Source: Vibrio sp. CAU 1672 (GTDB lineage Bacteria; Pseudomonadota; Gammaproteobacteria; Enterobacterales; Vibrionaceae). From it: 64,000 nt of DNA. Below, one piece after another: positions 55,307 to 64,000 of the stretch; the stretch's first letter is position 1; each line of letters opens with the position of its first letter. The position numbers and the translations under genes were made by a program. The stretch spans positions 1 to 64,000 of the forward strand of contig NZ_JARHUF010000003.1 of NCBI RefSeq assembly GCF_029223195.1, given 5' to 3'. The notes below the pieces were generated by a model that was given only the letters and a program-made list of their open reading frames with translations, had not been told where the DNA came from and searched no databases.

Positions 55307-56638
55307 TTATCTCATTACAAACAGTTCTTCATGATAATGCTGCTCAACGTTGACCCGATAGTGCTCTAACTCCGTTTTCAGTGTTTTCGAAAAGGCTTCA
55401 GGGCCGCAAAAATAAAACTCATAATTGCTGAGATCGCCACACTTAGCCACAATTTGCTGCGTATTAAGCCTTGGCGCAACCTGAGTATCAATCACACTGA
55501 GTGAGACCCGTGCTTTACGCGCCAGGCTCCATAGCTCATCGACCAACGCACTGTCGGTCCCACGGGTACAGTAAAACAGATGTACCGCCGGATGAGCCTT
55601 GTGCGTTTGTAACGCTTCCAGTACCGCAAAGAATGACGCTATTCCCACGCCCCCGGCCACCCAGACTTGTGGCTGATTAAGGTCAAACGCCAGCCGGCCA
55701 TAAGGGCCTTCAATCGTCAGCGGATCCCCTTGCTTAACCTTCTGGTACAGACCGGTGGTGAAATCACCCAGTTCCTTGATCAGAAAGCGCAACTCACCGG
55801 CATGACTGGCCGACACAATCGTAAACGGATGCGGATCTTCCTCCGCGAAGCTCAGATAAGCAAACTGCCCAGGCCGATGCCCCGGCCAGGCATGATCCGG
55901 TCTGACAACCAGTTCCATCAGCCTGGTTTCAGGCAGAAACCGCGTTGACACTACGGTCGCTGCAACGCGGTTGCCCCGACCAACCAGCCCCAACAGGCTG
56001 TACAGCGCAGCTAATGAGCCCATCGCGGTAAAGACCAGGGTGACAAAATACACCGGCTCTCCCCAGTAGGCCCGCTTGATGAGCAACACCGAATGCACAG
56101 CAATCATTAAGTACGCCACTGCCATCAGACGATGAGAGAGTTTAAACGGTTTGTACTTGACCACCGACCAAAGTGACACCACCAGCAGGACCAACAGCAA
56201 ATAGAAGCCCTTTTCACCCAGCTCAAGTCCAAAATGGCGCAGTTCGCTGATCCAGAGCTGCCAGCCGGCCAGATTGCCGGCAGGGCCCTCTCCGGTGTGT
56301 TTCACTGGCTTTTCCAGCACGCCAGATAACACCAGCCATTTGGGCACCTGATAGAAAAGCCAGTGCACCACTCCGAGCGAGACACCGCCGATCCCTAACC
56401 ATTTGTGCAACCGGTAAGCTTTATCCATCCCCCGGACCCAGTCTTCAATCAGCGGCAAACGCAACGCCAATACCATCGCAACCGACATCAGCAGCAAAGA
56501 CAGGATACCCGAGTACTGGATCAAAGCAGATCGCCACTGAAACAGTTCGTTCGACCCCAGTAAACCAGGCTCGGCGGCCAGCCACAACACCGTGAGGGCT
56601 AACACCATCGCCCCGAAAAGATTTAACCATTTTTTCAT
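55307..56638 (-). CDS. Ferric-reductase-like transmembrane flavocytochrome
   Basis: 443 residues. N-terminal six-helix ferric reductase domain with haem-ligand histidines (RLHKWLGIGGVSLGVVHWLF, LSHRLMAVAYLMIAVHSVLL), then an FNR-type module: FAD motif RPGQFAYLSF, NAD(P) motif VWVAGGVGIASFFAVL, and FYFCGPEAF near the C-terminus. It moves electrons from NAD(P)H across the membrane. Reduction of Fe(III) or Cu(II) would fit its place next to copper genes; substrate not determinable. Convergent with the copper operon. Confidence 0.9.
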   Translation of the reverse strand: MKKWLNLFGAMVLALTVLWLAAEPGLLGSNELFQWRSALIQYSGILSLLLMSVAMVLALRLPLIEDWVRGMDKAYRLHKWLGIGGVSLGVVHWLFYQVPKWLVLSGVLEKPVKHTGEGPAGNLAGWQLWISELRHFGLELGEKGFYLLLVLLVVSLWSVVKYKPFKLSHRLMAVAYLMIAVHSVLLIKRAYWGEPVYFVTLVFTAMGSLAALYSLLGLVGRGNRVAATVVSTRFLPETRLMELVVRPDHAWPGHRPGQFAYLSFAEEDPHPFTIVSASHAGELRFLIKELGDFTTGLYQKVKQGDPLTIEGPYGRLAFDLNQPQVWVAGGVGIASFFAVLEALQTHKAHPAVHLFYCTRGTDSALVDELWSLARKARVSLSVIDTQVAPRLNTQQIVAKCGDLSNYEFYFCGPEAFSKTLKTELEHYRVNVEQHYHEELFVMR

Positions 56639-56851
56639 TGTATTTCACTCACAACCGTTACCCCTGCCAGCTTAATCCAGCCAGCGTAAAGCACCGTCAA
56701 TGCAGGTAAAGTTGAGTAAATTCCTCTGGCCTGTCGATATTCCTACACAAAAAAGACAGGAATCTAACAGTCTGCCCCGGCTTCAATCGCTATAGTCTCA
56801 CCACCCTATCGTCAATGGGCGACCATTCATCACAACCACAAGAAACAAAAC

Positions 56852-57697
56852 ATGAAAAAGTTGTTGCTACTGGCCGGGTTGCTCATCGGTTCAATGGGCA
56901 GTTACGCCAACCCGTTTGTTCAGGACATCGCCGCGCTTGAACAGCGAATATCGGGCCGGATCGGGGTAGCGGTTTATGACTCACAAACCGATCAGCTACG
57001 CCATTACCGAGGCGATGAACGCTTCCCGTTAATGAGTACCGCAACACCGCTGATCTGTGCCACCCTGCTGCATGAAATGGATCAGGGAAGCATCGCTCGC
57101 GACATGATGCTCTCCGTGAGTAAAAACCAGATCGTGATGGGCTCCCCCATCATGCTCCGACAAGTGGGCAATCTTGTCCGGGTTGAACACGCCTGTGAAG
57201 CCGCGATGCTCACCAGTGATAACACCGCCACGAACCTCGCCATGCAAAGCGTTGGCGGCCCAGTGGCCGTTAACCAGTTTCTGCAGGCTGTCGGCGATGA
57301 TGTCACCAGAGTAGATCGACCCGAGCCGAAATTGAGTGACGCCCGTCCCAATGATGTGCACAACACTACCACGCCCAATACCATGCTCAGCACCCTGAAA
57401 ACCCTGCTGACCGAAGATGCGTTGTCTTACGAGTCGCAAATCCAACTCAAGATCTGGATGCAGGACAGTCAGGCATCCGACCCCCTGCTCCGCTCAGCAC
57501 TTCCCGACCGCTGGTCAGTGGCCGATCATTCCGGTGCCGGTGGATTTGGCTCAAGGGGGCTGGTCGCCATGCTTTGGGATGACAACCATTTGCCGGTTTT
57601 TGTCGCCATTTATCTCACCGAAACCGACCTCTCTCTGCAAGCCAGGGATCAGGTGATTGTCGAAATCAGCCACATGATCCTGCGTTCACTCAATTAA
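56852..57697 (+). CDS. Class A beta-lactamase homologue lacking catalytic lysines (CARB-like)
   Basis: 281 residues, signal peptide MKKLLLLAGLLIGSMGSYA, clearly related to Vibrio CARB enzymes (GRIGVAVYD, YRGDERFPLMST, LTSDNTATN, NTTTPNTMLSTL, YESQIQLKIWMQD). Ser70 is present but the SxxK motif reads STAT (K73T), and the KTG/RSG motif reads HSG (R234H). SDN and Glu166 remain, while Asn170 is Ser. Lys73 is the general base and is almost never replaced in active enzymes, so hydrolysis of penicillins is doubtful. Frame is intact with host-like codon use, so this looks like a retained non-hydrolytic binding protein or other activity, not a decaying gene. Confidence 0.9.
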   Translation: MKKLLLLAGLLIGSMGSYANPFVQDIAALEQRISGRIGVAVYDSQTDQLRHYRGDERFPLMSTATPLICATLLHEMDQGSIARDMMLSVSKNQIVMGSPIMLRQVGNLVRVEHACEAAMLTSDNTATNLAMQSVGGPVAVNQFLQAVGDDVTRVDRPEPKLSDARPNDVHNTTTPNTMLSTLKTLLTEDALSYESQIQLKIWMQDSQASDPLLRSALPDRWSVADHSGAGGFGSRGLVAMLWDDNHLPVFVAIYLTETDLSLQARDQVIVEISHMILRSLN

Positions 57698-57856
57698 GCC
57701 AACACCGTGCGGCGCAATATGGCCAGCATTGCTTGGGTGGCGCAGTTATCCACTGCCAGTTTCTGGTCATTATCCGCGGCAGGCGTTGCCAGCTGCTAGG
57801 TATTCTCGAACACGGTTGTTATTATCTGATCATTCTCTCCACGACATATACTTGCC

Positions 57857-59011
57857 ATGCAGCTAAACGAAACCATCGCACGCCAAATCGTCAGCCGGGC
57901 GATGAAAATCATTCCCCACTCCGTCAACGTGATGAACGAAGAAGGCCGTATCATCGGATCCGGTGATCCCTCACGGATTTTGCAAAAACACGAAGGGGCA
58001 GTTCTGGCGATTGCCGATAAGCGCATCGTGGAAATCGATCACGCCACAGCGGGTAACCTGAAAGGGGTAAAACCCGGTGTCAACTTACCCATTCTGTACC
58101 TTGATAAAGTGATAGGTGTGATCGGTATTTCAGGGCAGCCCGAATCGGTTCGCCCCTATGGTGAACTGGTTAAGATGACCGCTGAAATGATTGTCGAACA
58201 TGCGGCTCTGATGTCGCAGGTTGAGTGGAACAAACGTCATCGTGAAGAACTGGTGTTACAGCTCATCCAGGGGGCTAACCTGAATGAAACCCAGCTGCAG
58301 TCCATCGCGGAGCGCCTCGATCTGGACCTATCGATTCCGAGGGTCGCAGCAATTGTCAAAGTGTTTCCGGATAATGATACCCCATTATCTCTGGAGCACT
58401 TACAGCAACTGGTTCATCTGCTGGAATACCCCGAGCGGGATAACCTGGTGGGTATTCTTTCCGTATCAAATAACGAGGTGGTGGTCCTCAAACCGGTCTC
58501 TTTGCATCAGGGCCAATGGTCAACAGCGGCCGAGATGAAACGTGTCACCCGGTTGATGAAACGCATCAAACGCGAAGCAAAATTTACCATTAAACTTGCG
58601 ATAGGCGATTACTTTACCGGAGTTGAAGGATTAGCCCACTCATTTGAAACCGCCAAGCTGACGATGAAAATGTGTCAGGCACAAGAAAGCGAAGTGCTGT
58701 TTTTCCAGGATCGCCAGTTGCCAATTTTGCTCAGCAGTGTGGTTGAAGAGTCATGGAAAGCACAGAAACTGCGCACCCCTTACCAAAAACTTCGCCGATC
58801 AGACAATAAAGGCACCCTGATGCGCACATTAAAGGCCTTTTTTGCCCAGAATTGTGATTTACATCAAACCGCACAGTCACTGCATATCCACCGCAATACA
58901 CTCAGATACAGGCTTGATAAGATAAACCAAGAAACATCATTAAATATCAACAATATAGACGACTTATTTCATCTGTATCTGGCCATGCAGCTGTTTGACG
59001 ATGAAAACTAG
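57857..59011 (+). CDS. cdaR: CdaR-family sugar diacid/glycerate regulator
   Basis: 384 residues. N-terminal sugar-diacid recognition domain (AMKIIPHSVNVMNEEGRIIG), a GGDEF-like middle domain of the PucR/CdaR type, and a C-terminal HTH (HQTAQSLHIHRNTLRYRLDK). In E. coli CdaR activates garate/glucarate genes and responds to glycerate. Here it precedes a GntP-type permease and glycerate kinase, which it probably activates. Confidence 0.92.
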   Translation: MQLNETIARQIVSRAMKIIPHSVNVMNEEGRIIGSGDPSRILQKHEGAVLAIADKRIVEIDHATAGNLKGVKPGVNLPILYLDKVIGVIGISGQPESVRPYGELVKMTAEMIVEHAALMSQVEWNKRHREELVLQLIQGANLNETQLQSIAERLDLDLSIPRVAAIVKVFPDNDTPLSLEHLQQLVHLLEYPERDNLVGILSVSNNEVVVLKPVSLHQGQWSTAAEMKRVTRLMKRIKREAKFTIKLAIGDYFTGVEGLAHSFETAKLTMKMCQAQESEVLFFQDRQLPILLSSVVEESWKAQKLRTPYQKLRRSDNKGTLMRTLKAFFAQNCDLHQTAQSLHIHRNTLRYRLDKINQETSLNINNIDDLFHLYLAMQLFDDEN

Positions 59012-59137
59012 ATTTGTGCAAATGCACAACTTTGCCGTAAAAATTAATGATATTTTTGTCATTTCAACTAAAGACGCTGTTGGCCGGACTCCGTATATTC
59101 CGCAGTCATTACCTGATCCCATACTTGGAATATAACT

Positions 59138-60403
59138 ATGATAGAAGTCTCTACCTTAGGCGCGCTGGCAGCACTGGTTGTCGCCATTGCGCTGATCATG
59201 AAAAAAGTGCCACCAGCCTACGGCATGCTCATTGGTGCATTAATCGGCGGTGTGGTTGGCGGGGTATCGTTAACCGATACCGTTGGGCTGATGATCGGCG
59301 GTGCGCAAGGCATTGTCACGGCGGTGTTACGTATTCTCGCCGCCGGTGTCCTGGCGGGAGTGCTGATTGAATCTGGTGCTGCCACCGCCATTGCGGAATC
59401 GATCGTCAAAAAGTTCGGCGAGACCCGAGCCCTGCTGGCACTTGCCGTGGCAACCATGATCCTGACTGCGGTAGGCGTTTTCGTCGATGTTGCCGTGATC
59501 ACCGTATCCCCGATCGCACTGGCCATCGCCCGCCGTGCTGACCTTTCCAAGACCGCGATGTTGCTGGCGATGGTCGGCGGCGGTAAAGCCGGTAACGTAA
59601 TGTCACCCAACCCCAACGCCATCGCAGCAGCCGACGCTTTTGACGTGCCCCTCACCTCAGTGATGGCGGCTGGCGTGATCCCTGGCTTGATTGGGATGTT
59701 CTTCGCCTACTTTCTGGCCAAACGTCTGGTCAACAAAGGTTCAAAAGTCCACGAGAGTGAAGTGGTCAGTGTGGATCATTCCACCCTGCCGAACTTTGCG
59801 GCGGCAATTGTTGCGCCGTTAGTCGCCATTGCCCTGCTCGCCCTGCGCCCGCTGGCCGGTGTTAACGTCGATCCGCTGCTCGCTCTGCCCCTCGGTGGTT
59901 TGATCGGTGCCGTAGCCATGGGCCGCTTTAGCCACACTAACCGGTTTGCGGTTTCCGGCCTGAGTAAAATGGCCCCGGTCGCCGTGATGTTGCTCGGTAC
60001 CGGTACCCTGGCTGGCATCATCGCCAACTCCGGGCTGAAAAATGACCTGATCCATATACTGACCCTATCCGGCTTGCCTTCTTACCTGCTGGCACCATTC
60101 TCCGGCGCATTAATGTCACTGGCGACCGCCTCGACGACTGCGGGTACTGTGGTGGCATCAAATGTGTTCTCAGGTGTGATTCTTGAGCTGGGCGTACCGG
60201 CACTGGCGGGCGCAGCAATGATCCACTCCGGTGCAACCGTACTGGATCACATGCCGCACGGCAGTTTCTTCCATGCCACCGGAGGAGCAGTGCATATGGG
60301 CATCCATGAACGTTTAAAACTGATCCCATATGAGTCGGCGGTCGGCCTGGTTATCGCTTTGGTCTCGGTGATGATGTTTGGCGTGTTTGGTTTGTTTGTT
60401 TAA
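59138..60403 (+). CDS. GntP-family permease, probable glycerate/gluconate:H+ symporter
   Basis: 421 residues with about twelve hydrophobic segments; family stretches include GVFVDVAVITVSPIALAIAR, MVGGGKAGNVMSPNPNAIAA and GATVLDHMPHGSFFHATGG. Inner-membrane uptake of a sugar acid. With CdaR upstream and glycerate kinase 15 nt downstream, glycerate is the likeliest substrate (inference from context). Confidence 0.92.
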   Translation: MIEVSTLGALAALVVAIALIMKKVPPAYGMLIGALIGGVVGGVSLTDTVGLMIGGAQGIVTAVLRILAAGVLAGVLIESGAATAIAESIVKKFGETRALLALAVATMILTAVGVFVDVAVITVSPIALAIARRADLSKTAMLLAMVGGGKAGNVMSPNPNAIAAADAFDVPLTSVMAAGVIPGLIGMFFAYFLAKRLVNKGSKVHESEVVSVDHSTLPNFAAAIVAPLVAIALLALRPLAGVNVDPLLALPLGGLIGAVAMGRFSHTNRFAVSGLSKMAPVAVMLLGTGTLAGIIANSGLKNDLIHILTLSGLPSYLLAPFSGALMSLATASTTAGTVVASNVFSGVILELGVPALAGAAMIHSGATVLDHMPHGSFFHATGGAVHMGIHERLKLIPYESAVGLVIALVSVMMFGVFGLFV

Positions 60404-60418
60404 TTGCTGAGGTTGATT

Positions 60419-61552
60419 ATGAAAATTGTTATTGCTCCTGACTCTTACAAAGAAAGCCTCACGGCGATGGAAGTCGCCAGTGCGATTGAAAAAGGCTTTA
60501 AACAAGTCCTGCCGGAAGCTGAATACATTAAACTACCCATGGCCGATGGTGGTGAAGGCACCGTTCAGTCTCTGGTCGATGCCACCAGCGGCTCGATCGT
60601 CAACTGTGATGTTACCGGTCCTTTAGGCCAGACCGTACCGGGCTTTTATGGATTACTCGGCGATGGCAACACCGTGGTGATTGAAATGGCCGCCGCATCA
60701 GGGCTTCACCTGGTGCAACCAGCGCAACGCAATCCGCTGTTGACCACCACTTACGGCACCGGCGAGCTAATCAAAGCGGCATTAAATGCCGGCGCCAGGC
60801 ACATTATTGTCGGCATTGGTGGCAGTGCCACCAACGACGGTGGTATCGGTATGGCGCAAGCGCTGGGTGCGAAATTACTCGATGGCGAGGGCAACGAGCT
60901 GGGCTTTGGCGGCGGTCAGCTCGGCAAACTGGCCAGGATCGATTTGTCCGGCCTTGATGCACGCTTAAAAGAAGTACGGCTGGAGGTTGCCTGTGACGTC
61001 GATAACACGCTGTGCGGACCGAAAGGTGCGTCACAGGTCTTCGGCCCGCAGAAAGGGGCAACCGCCGAGATGGTTGCCCGGTTAGATGCCAATCTGGCTC
61101 ACTATGCTGAAATCATCAAGGCTGAAACCGGCAACGACATCAAAAATCGTCCAGGTGCCGGTGCGGCGGGGGGGCTCGGAGCCGCATTAATTGGCCTGCT
61201 GAATGCCGAACTGCGACCGGGAATTGAGATCGTCATGGATGCAGTCAACTTAGCGGCAGTGGTAAACGATGCCGATTTGGTCATCACTGGCGAAGGCCGG
61301 ATTGATAGCCAGACCATTCACGGCAAAACGCCGATCGGTGTTGCCCGTACCGCCAAGCGGTTTGACCTGCCGGTGATTGGCATTGCCGGAAGTCTGACCC
61401 ACGACTGCGGGGTGGTGCACCAGCACGGTATCGATATGGTGTTTTCGGTGGTCAATGGCGCGGTGGATTTACCGACCGCATTAACCCAGGCAGAGGAAAA
61501 CCTGATCCTGACCGCACGTAACATTGCTGCGTTGTATGCGCTGACACCTTAA
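60419..61552 (+). CDS. Glycerate 2-kinase (GarK/GlxK type)
   Basis: 377 residues. Conserved start MKIVIAPDSYKESLTAMEVA, MADGGEGTVQSLVDA, GIGGSATNDGGIGMAQALGA, GPKGASQVFGPQKGA and TGEGRIDSQTIHGKTPIGVA mark the GarK/GlxK glycerate kinase family. Phosphorylates glycerate to 2-phosphoglycerate for entry to glycolysis. ATG 60419 is the natural start. A strong terminator follows. Confidence 0.95.
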   Translation: MKIVIAPDSYKESLTAMEVASAIEKGFKQVLPEAEYIKLPMADGGEGTVQSLVDATSGSIVNCDVTGPLGQTVPGFYGLLGDGNTVVIEMAAASGLHLVQPAQRNPLLTTTYGTGELIKAALNAGARHIIVGIGGSATNDGGIGMAQALGAKLLDGEGNELGFGGGQLGKLARIDLSGLDARLKEVRLEVACDVDNTLCGPKGASQVFGPQKGATAEMVARLDANLAHYAEIIKAETGNDIKNRPGAGAAGGLGAALIGLLNAELRPGIEIVMDAVNLAAVVNDADLVITGEGRIDSQTIHGKTPIGVARTAKRFDLPVIGIAGSLTHDCGVVHQHGIDMVFSVVNGAVDLPTALTQAEENLILTARNIAALYALTP

Positions 61553-61575
61553 CCGGTTCTTTTCACCACCTTTAC

Positions 61576-61604
61576 GCGCCTTGTGTCCCACCGGCACAAG
61601 GCGC
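61576..61604 (+). terminator. Terminator after glycerate kinase
   Basis: GCGCCTTGTG and CACAAGGCGC pair around a 9-nt loop and run into TTTAGT. Confidence 0.85.
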
Positions 61605-61708
61605 TTTAGTATGTTCTGCCGAATCCGCTCTCAATAAAAAGACAAACACACAGATATAAAAATGGCAGCCCGAAGGCCGCCATTGAAGAAGAAGCAGGCA
61701 ATTGGTCA

Positions 61709-61861
61709 CTATGCTTTTTCAAGATCTTTTGCCGGATAGGTCAGGGTCTTGTTTTCCGCTTTTACGTGGACATAAAACCCACCACTGCTCAGGCCGGTGA
61801 CCACCATTTGCTCAACAACGCTACCCTTTGTTGCTACCACTACATCATCAATTTGAAACAT
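61709..61861 (-). CDS. 50-residue hypothetical protein, SH3/KOW-like
   Basis: Short frame MFQIDDVVVATKGSVVEQMV through VHVKAENKTLTYPAKDLEKA, preceded by AAGG at a good distance from ATG 61861. The pattern IDDVVVATKG-VTGLSSGGFYVHV-YPAKDLEKA looks like a small five-strand SH3-type barrel of the kind seen in many short bacterial proteins. No function assigned. The flanking 61862-62149 is AT-rich without another gene. Confidence 0.65.
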   Translation of the reverse strand: MFQIDDVVVATKGSVVEQMVVTGLSSGGFYVHVKAENKTLTYPAKDLEKA

Positions 61862-62149
61862 ATCAATACCTTATCACCAGGTCGACTTGACCATAAAAAC
61901 ACTGACTAAATTCAATGCCACTATTTAATCTGAAATTTACTGGCCGCGCGAATCAGATATTTAATCGTATTGATAATGTTTTTTGTGGTACCCGCTCACC
62001 AGTGATTAGATGACAGAAGCAAGGAAATAATTGACCGATATTGCACTGTGTTATGCAGTTAGCTGCTTTAATTACTCTGTAAGTAATAGTTATCTGCTTT
62101 ACAACCCTGCACGTAGTGAAACAACGCGTATGCGTTGAGTAGGACGATT

Positions 62150-62887
62150 ATGAGCCCGAATTTATCGATTGTGCTGCCGGCCAAAAATGAAGAGGGGAAT
62201 ATTGGCCCTCTTATCAGCGAGATCTTCCATGTACTCAATCCACAGATCGAATTTGAGATCGTACTCACAGACGACGGCAGTGATGACAACACCGCTCAGG
62301 AGGCGCTCGATACCGCAACACACCTAGGTTGCCCGCTGAAGATATTGCGCCACCAGCAAAGCTGCGGTCAGAGTGCCGCCCTGCATAGCGCAATACGTCA
62401 TGCCAGCGCCAGGCTGATCGCAACCATGGATGCCGACGGGCAAAACGATCCATCGGATCTGCCGGCCATGGTGGCTCAGGCCAATCAGCTTGCTGCCGAG
62501 CATTTCTGTATTGCCGGTTACCGGCAGCAACGCAGGGATTCGCGATGGATCCGTTTTCAATCCATAATCGCCAACTCGGTGCGGCAGTTTTTTCTCCGCG
62601 ACGGCGTACCAGACTCAGGTTGCGGCCTGAAGGTGTTTCCTAAACAAACCTTTCTGCTGCTTCCCTATTTTGATCATATGCACCGCTTTTTACCGGCTTT
62701 AATCCGGCGCATCGAAGGTGACATTATTGTTCACCCGGTAAAACACCGGCCGCGCTGCGCCGGGCGTTCCAACTACACGCTGCGGAAACGGTTATGGGCG
62801 GGTATGGTCGATTTATGCGGCGTGATGTGGCTGCGTCGCCGAACCTGCTGGCCAGTTGTGCAACAGAAATACCCGGAAGAGCCTTAG
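62150..62887 (+). CDS. Family 2 glycosyltransferase (ArnC/dolichyl-phosphate mannose synthase type)
   Basis: About 245 residues. GT-A signature: LSIVLPAKNEEGNIGPLISE at the N-terminus, VLTDDGSDDNTAQEA, and the DxD-like TMDADGQNDPSDLPAMV. Ends in a basic/amphipathic region without long membrane helices (unlike ArnC). Transfers a sugar to a polyprenyl-phosphate carrier on the cytoplasmic face. ATG 62150 has AGGA upstream. Adjoins tvp38 with no gap. Confidence 0.9.
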   Translation: MSPNLSIVLPAKNEEGNIGPLISEIFHVLNPQIEFEIVLTDDGSDDNTAQEALDTATHLGCPLKILRHQQSCGQSAALHSAIRHASARLIATMDADGQNDPSDLPAMVAQANQLAAEHFCIAGYRQQRRDSRWIRFQSIIANSVRQFFLRDGVPDSGCGLKVFPKQTFLLLPYFDHMHRFLPALIRRIEGDIIVHPVKHRPRCAGRSNYTLRKRLWAGMVDLCGVMWLRRRTCWPVVQQKYPEEP

Positions 62888-63541
62888 ATGAAAATTGTAA
62901 AGCTGGTACTGCTGCTCGGACTGCTGCTCGTAGTGTATATCGAATACAACAGCGAGCTTTGGCAACACATTGCCGACAAAAACTGGATCGCCGCCTATGT
63001 CGCACAATCCGGCTTTCGTGGCAGCGTGGGGTTAGTGCTGTCCGGCGCCGTGTTTATCGGTTGCGGTGGTCCGAGGCAGTTAATCGCCTTTACTTTTGGC
63101 TTTGCGTTTGGCTGGGTATCCGGCTTGCTACTGTGCTTACTGAGCACCTTAACCGGCACCGTAATCGGCTACGGGCTGGCTCACTGGTTGTTAAAGCCAT
63201 CTTTCAACCGCCACTTCGCAGAACGCTTCACCCGGTTTGAGAGCTTTGTTAAAGGTGACCCTTTTCTCAAGCTACTGGCTATCCGGCTGTTTCCCATCGG
63301 CAGTAACCTGTTGACTAATCTGTTTTCCGGCGCGGCCGGCGTCCCATTTATGGCGTTTATAACCGCCTCAATTGTCGGCTATTTACCCCAGACCGTGATT
63401 TTTTCGCTGGCCGGAAGCGGAATCGGTAACGCGAGTCGTTACCAAGTGATCGTCAGTATAGTACTTGGCGCAATTAGCCTGCTACTCACGCATTTTTTGT
63501 ACAAAAAGTACAAAAAACGCCACGCCGTGATTTCTCAATAG
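62888..63541 (+). CDS. TVP38/TMEM64-family membrane protein (DedA superfamily)
   Basis: 217 residues, about six membrane segments. The SNARE-associated/DedA core shows FTFGFAFGWVSGLLLCLLST and IRLFPIGSNLLTNLFSGAAG (conserved R in a re-entrant loop). These proteins are thought to move polyprenyl-phosphate or phospholipids across the inner membrane, which fits neighbours that make and use lipid-linked sugars. Immediately follows the glycosyltransferase. Confidence 0.9.
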   Translation: MKIVKLVLLLGLLLVVYIEYNSELWQHIADKNWIAAYVAQSGFRGSVGLVLSGAVFIGCGGPRQLIAFTFGFAFGWVSGLLLCLLSTLTGTVIGYGLAHWLLKPSFNRHFAERFTRFESFVKGDPFLKLLAIRLFPIGSNLLTNLFSGAAGVPFMAFITASIVGYLPQTVIFSLAGSGIGNASRYQVIVSIVLGAISLLLTHFLYKKYKKRHAVISQ

Positions 63542-63552
63542 AGGAGTGCAAC

Positions 63553-64000
63553 ATGATAAAGCGATTATTTGCAGAATTTTGCAGTGACCATTACTACCGG
63601 GTGCTGTTGATACTGCTGGTGTTCGCGGTGGTGATCATTTGTGCCGGAATGGGCCTGCGCTCTCCCTGGCCTGCCGATGAACCGCGTTTTGCCGAAATCG
63701 CCAGAGAAATGGTACTGTCCGGCGACTGGTTTTTGCCAATGCGCGCCGGCGAGCTTTACCCCGACAAACCTCCGTTGTTTATGTGGGCGATCGCCTTATG
63801 CTACAAGCTGAGCGGCAACATAAACCTCGCGTTCCTCCTGCCCAACGCGCTGATGTCGCTGATCATGTTGATCTGTGTTTACGATCTCGCGGCCAAGTTG
63901 TGGAACATCAAGGTCGCGCGGTGCGCATTTTTACTCCTGATGCTGGCACCGCAGTTCATCCTCCAGTCAAAAACCGGGCAGACCGATGCGCTGGCAACAG
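63553..64000 (+). CDS. ArnT/PMT-type glycosyltransferase, N-terminal part (cut by window edge)
   Basis: Starts MIKRLFAEFCSDHYYRVLLI with GAGGAG upstream. After the first membrane helix comes LRSPWPADEPRFAEIAREMV, the periplasmic loop with the acidic catalytic residues of GT-C enzymes such as ArnT, and SGDWFLPMRAGELYPDKPPL. Predicted to transfer a polyprenyl-linked sugar to lipid A or another envelope acceptor. Gene continues beyond 64000. Confidence 0.88.
   Translation, partial: MIKRLFAEFCSDHYYRVLLILLVFAVVIICAGMGLRSPWPADEPRFAEIAREMVLSGDWFLPMRAGELYPDKPPLFMWAIALCYKLSGNINLAFLLPNALMSLIMLICVYDLAAKLWNIKVARCAFLLLMLAPQFILQSKTGQTDALAT

Overview
The window comes from a Vibrio-type gammaproteobacterium; the V. 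fluvialis/V. furnissii group is my guess. The evidence is a malEFG/malK locus of Vibrio type, a CARB-like class A beta-lactamase homologue, LPP20/FlgT-like envelope genes and a cusCBA metal efflux operon, all in moderate-GC DNA. The first 17.8 kb is visibly more AT-rich and is an integrated mobile element.

Region 1 (1-17830) is most of a type I-F3 CRISPR-associated Tn7-like transposon (CAST). From its right-hand end leftwards it holds three TnsB-type terminal repeats (17764-17830), tnsA-tnsB-tnsC, a convergent xre regulator, cargo, then tniQ-cas8/5-cas7-cas6 and a very short CRISPR array. The cargo is a two-gene helicase module with an in-frame amber stop, a small exported protein, a large PD-(D/E)xK plus SEC-C protein and an unknown coiled-coil protein. 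Three near-identical palindromes (AAAACTTAG-N5-CTAAG) lie before tniQ and between xre and the helicase module, so one Xre protein probably controls targeting genes and cargo together. Left of the array lie a umuC 3' fragment and what looks like an IS21-family end. The cas-side transposon end is not in the window.

The main discovery is the second guide of the array. It is only 22 nt (the first is 32 nt), sits between a normal repeat and a diverged terminal repeat, and matches the 3' part of the AraC-family gene beside the element in 18 of 22 positions. The match has a perfect 11-nt seed and a CC PAM. The transposon end lies 47 bp beyond the PAM-distal edge of this protospacer, in the correct direction, and 12 bp past the gene's stop codon. 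This reads as a short-spacer homing guide directing an I-F3 CAST to an araC attachment site, with the insertion about 12 bp nearer the PAM than a 32-nt guide would give.

Region 2 (17843-29230) is host chromosome: the AraC regulator with a divergent EamA exporter, an eight-gene envelope operon (LPP20/FlgT/CsgG-like proteins and an MltC-like transglycosylase) of unknown role, a hotdog thioesterase and a small hypothetical gene. Region 3 (29.5-35.2 kb) is the maltose locus malG-malF-malE/malK, with MalT-like boxes and an extra small gene with its own ribosome-binding site and terminator. Region 4 (35.2-43.2 kb) has a TetR regulator with two identical operators flanking it and controlling an oxidoreductase-GST pair, then a beta-hydroxyacid dehydrogenase, a HAD hydrolase, a chemoreceptor and an endonuclease/exonuclease/phosphatase-family protein.

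Region 5 (43.2-56.6 kb) holds a fused ferredoxin/GltD-like/formate dehydrogenase and a copper/silver operon behind a textbook CueR-type promoter: small Cys/His protein, CusC, CusB with two CusF domains, CusA, cupredoxin. A ferric-reductase-like protein follows. Region 6 (56.8-64 kb) has a beta-lactamase homologue lacking catalytic residues, a CdaR-GntP-glycerate kinase locus, a 50-residue protein, and the start of a GT2-TVP38-ArnT-like cluster cut by the window edge.
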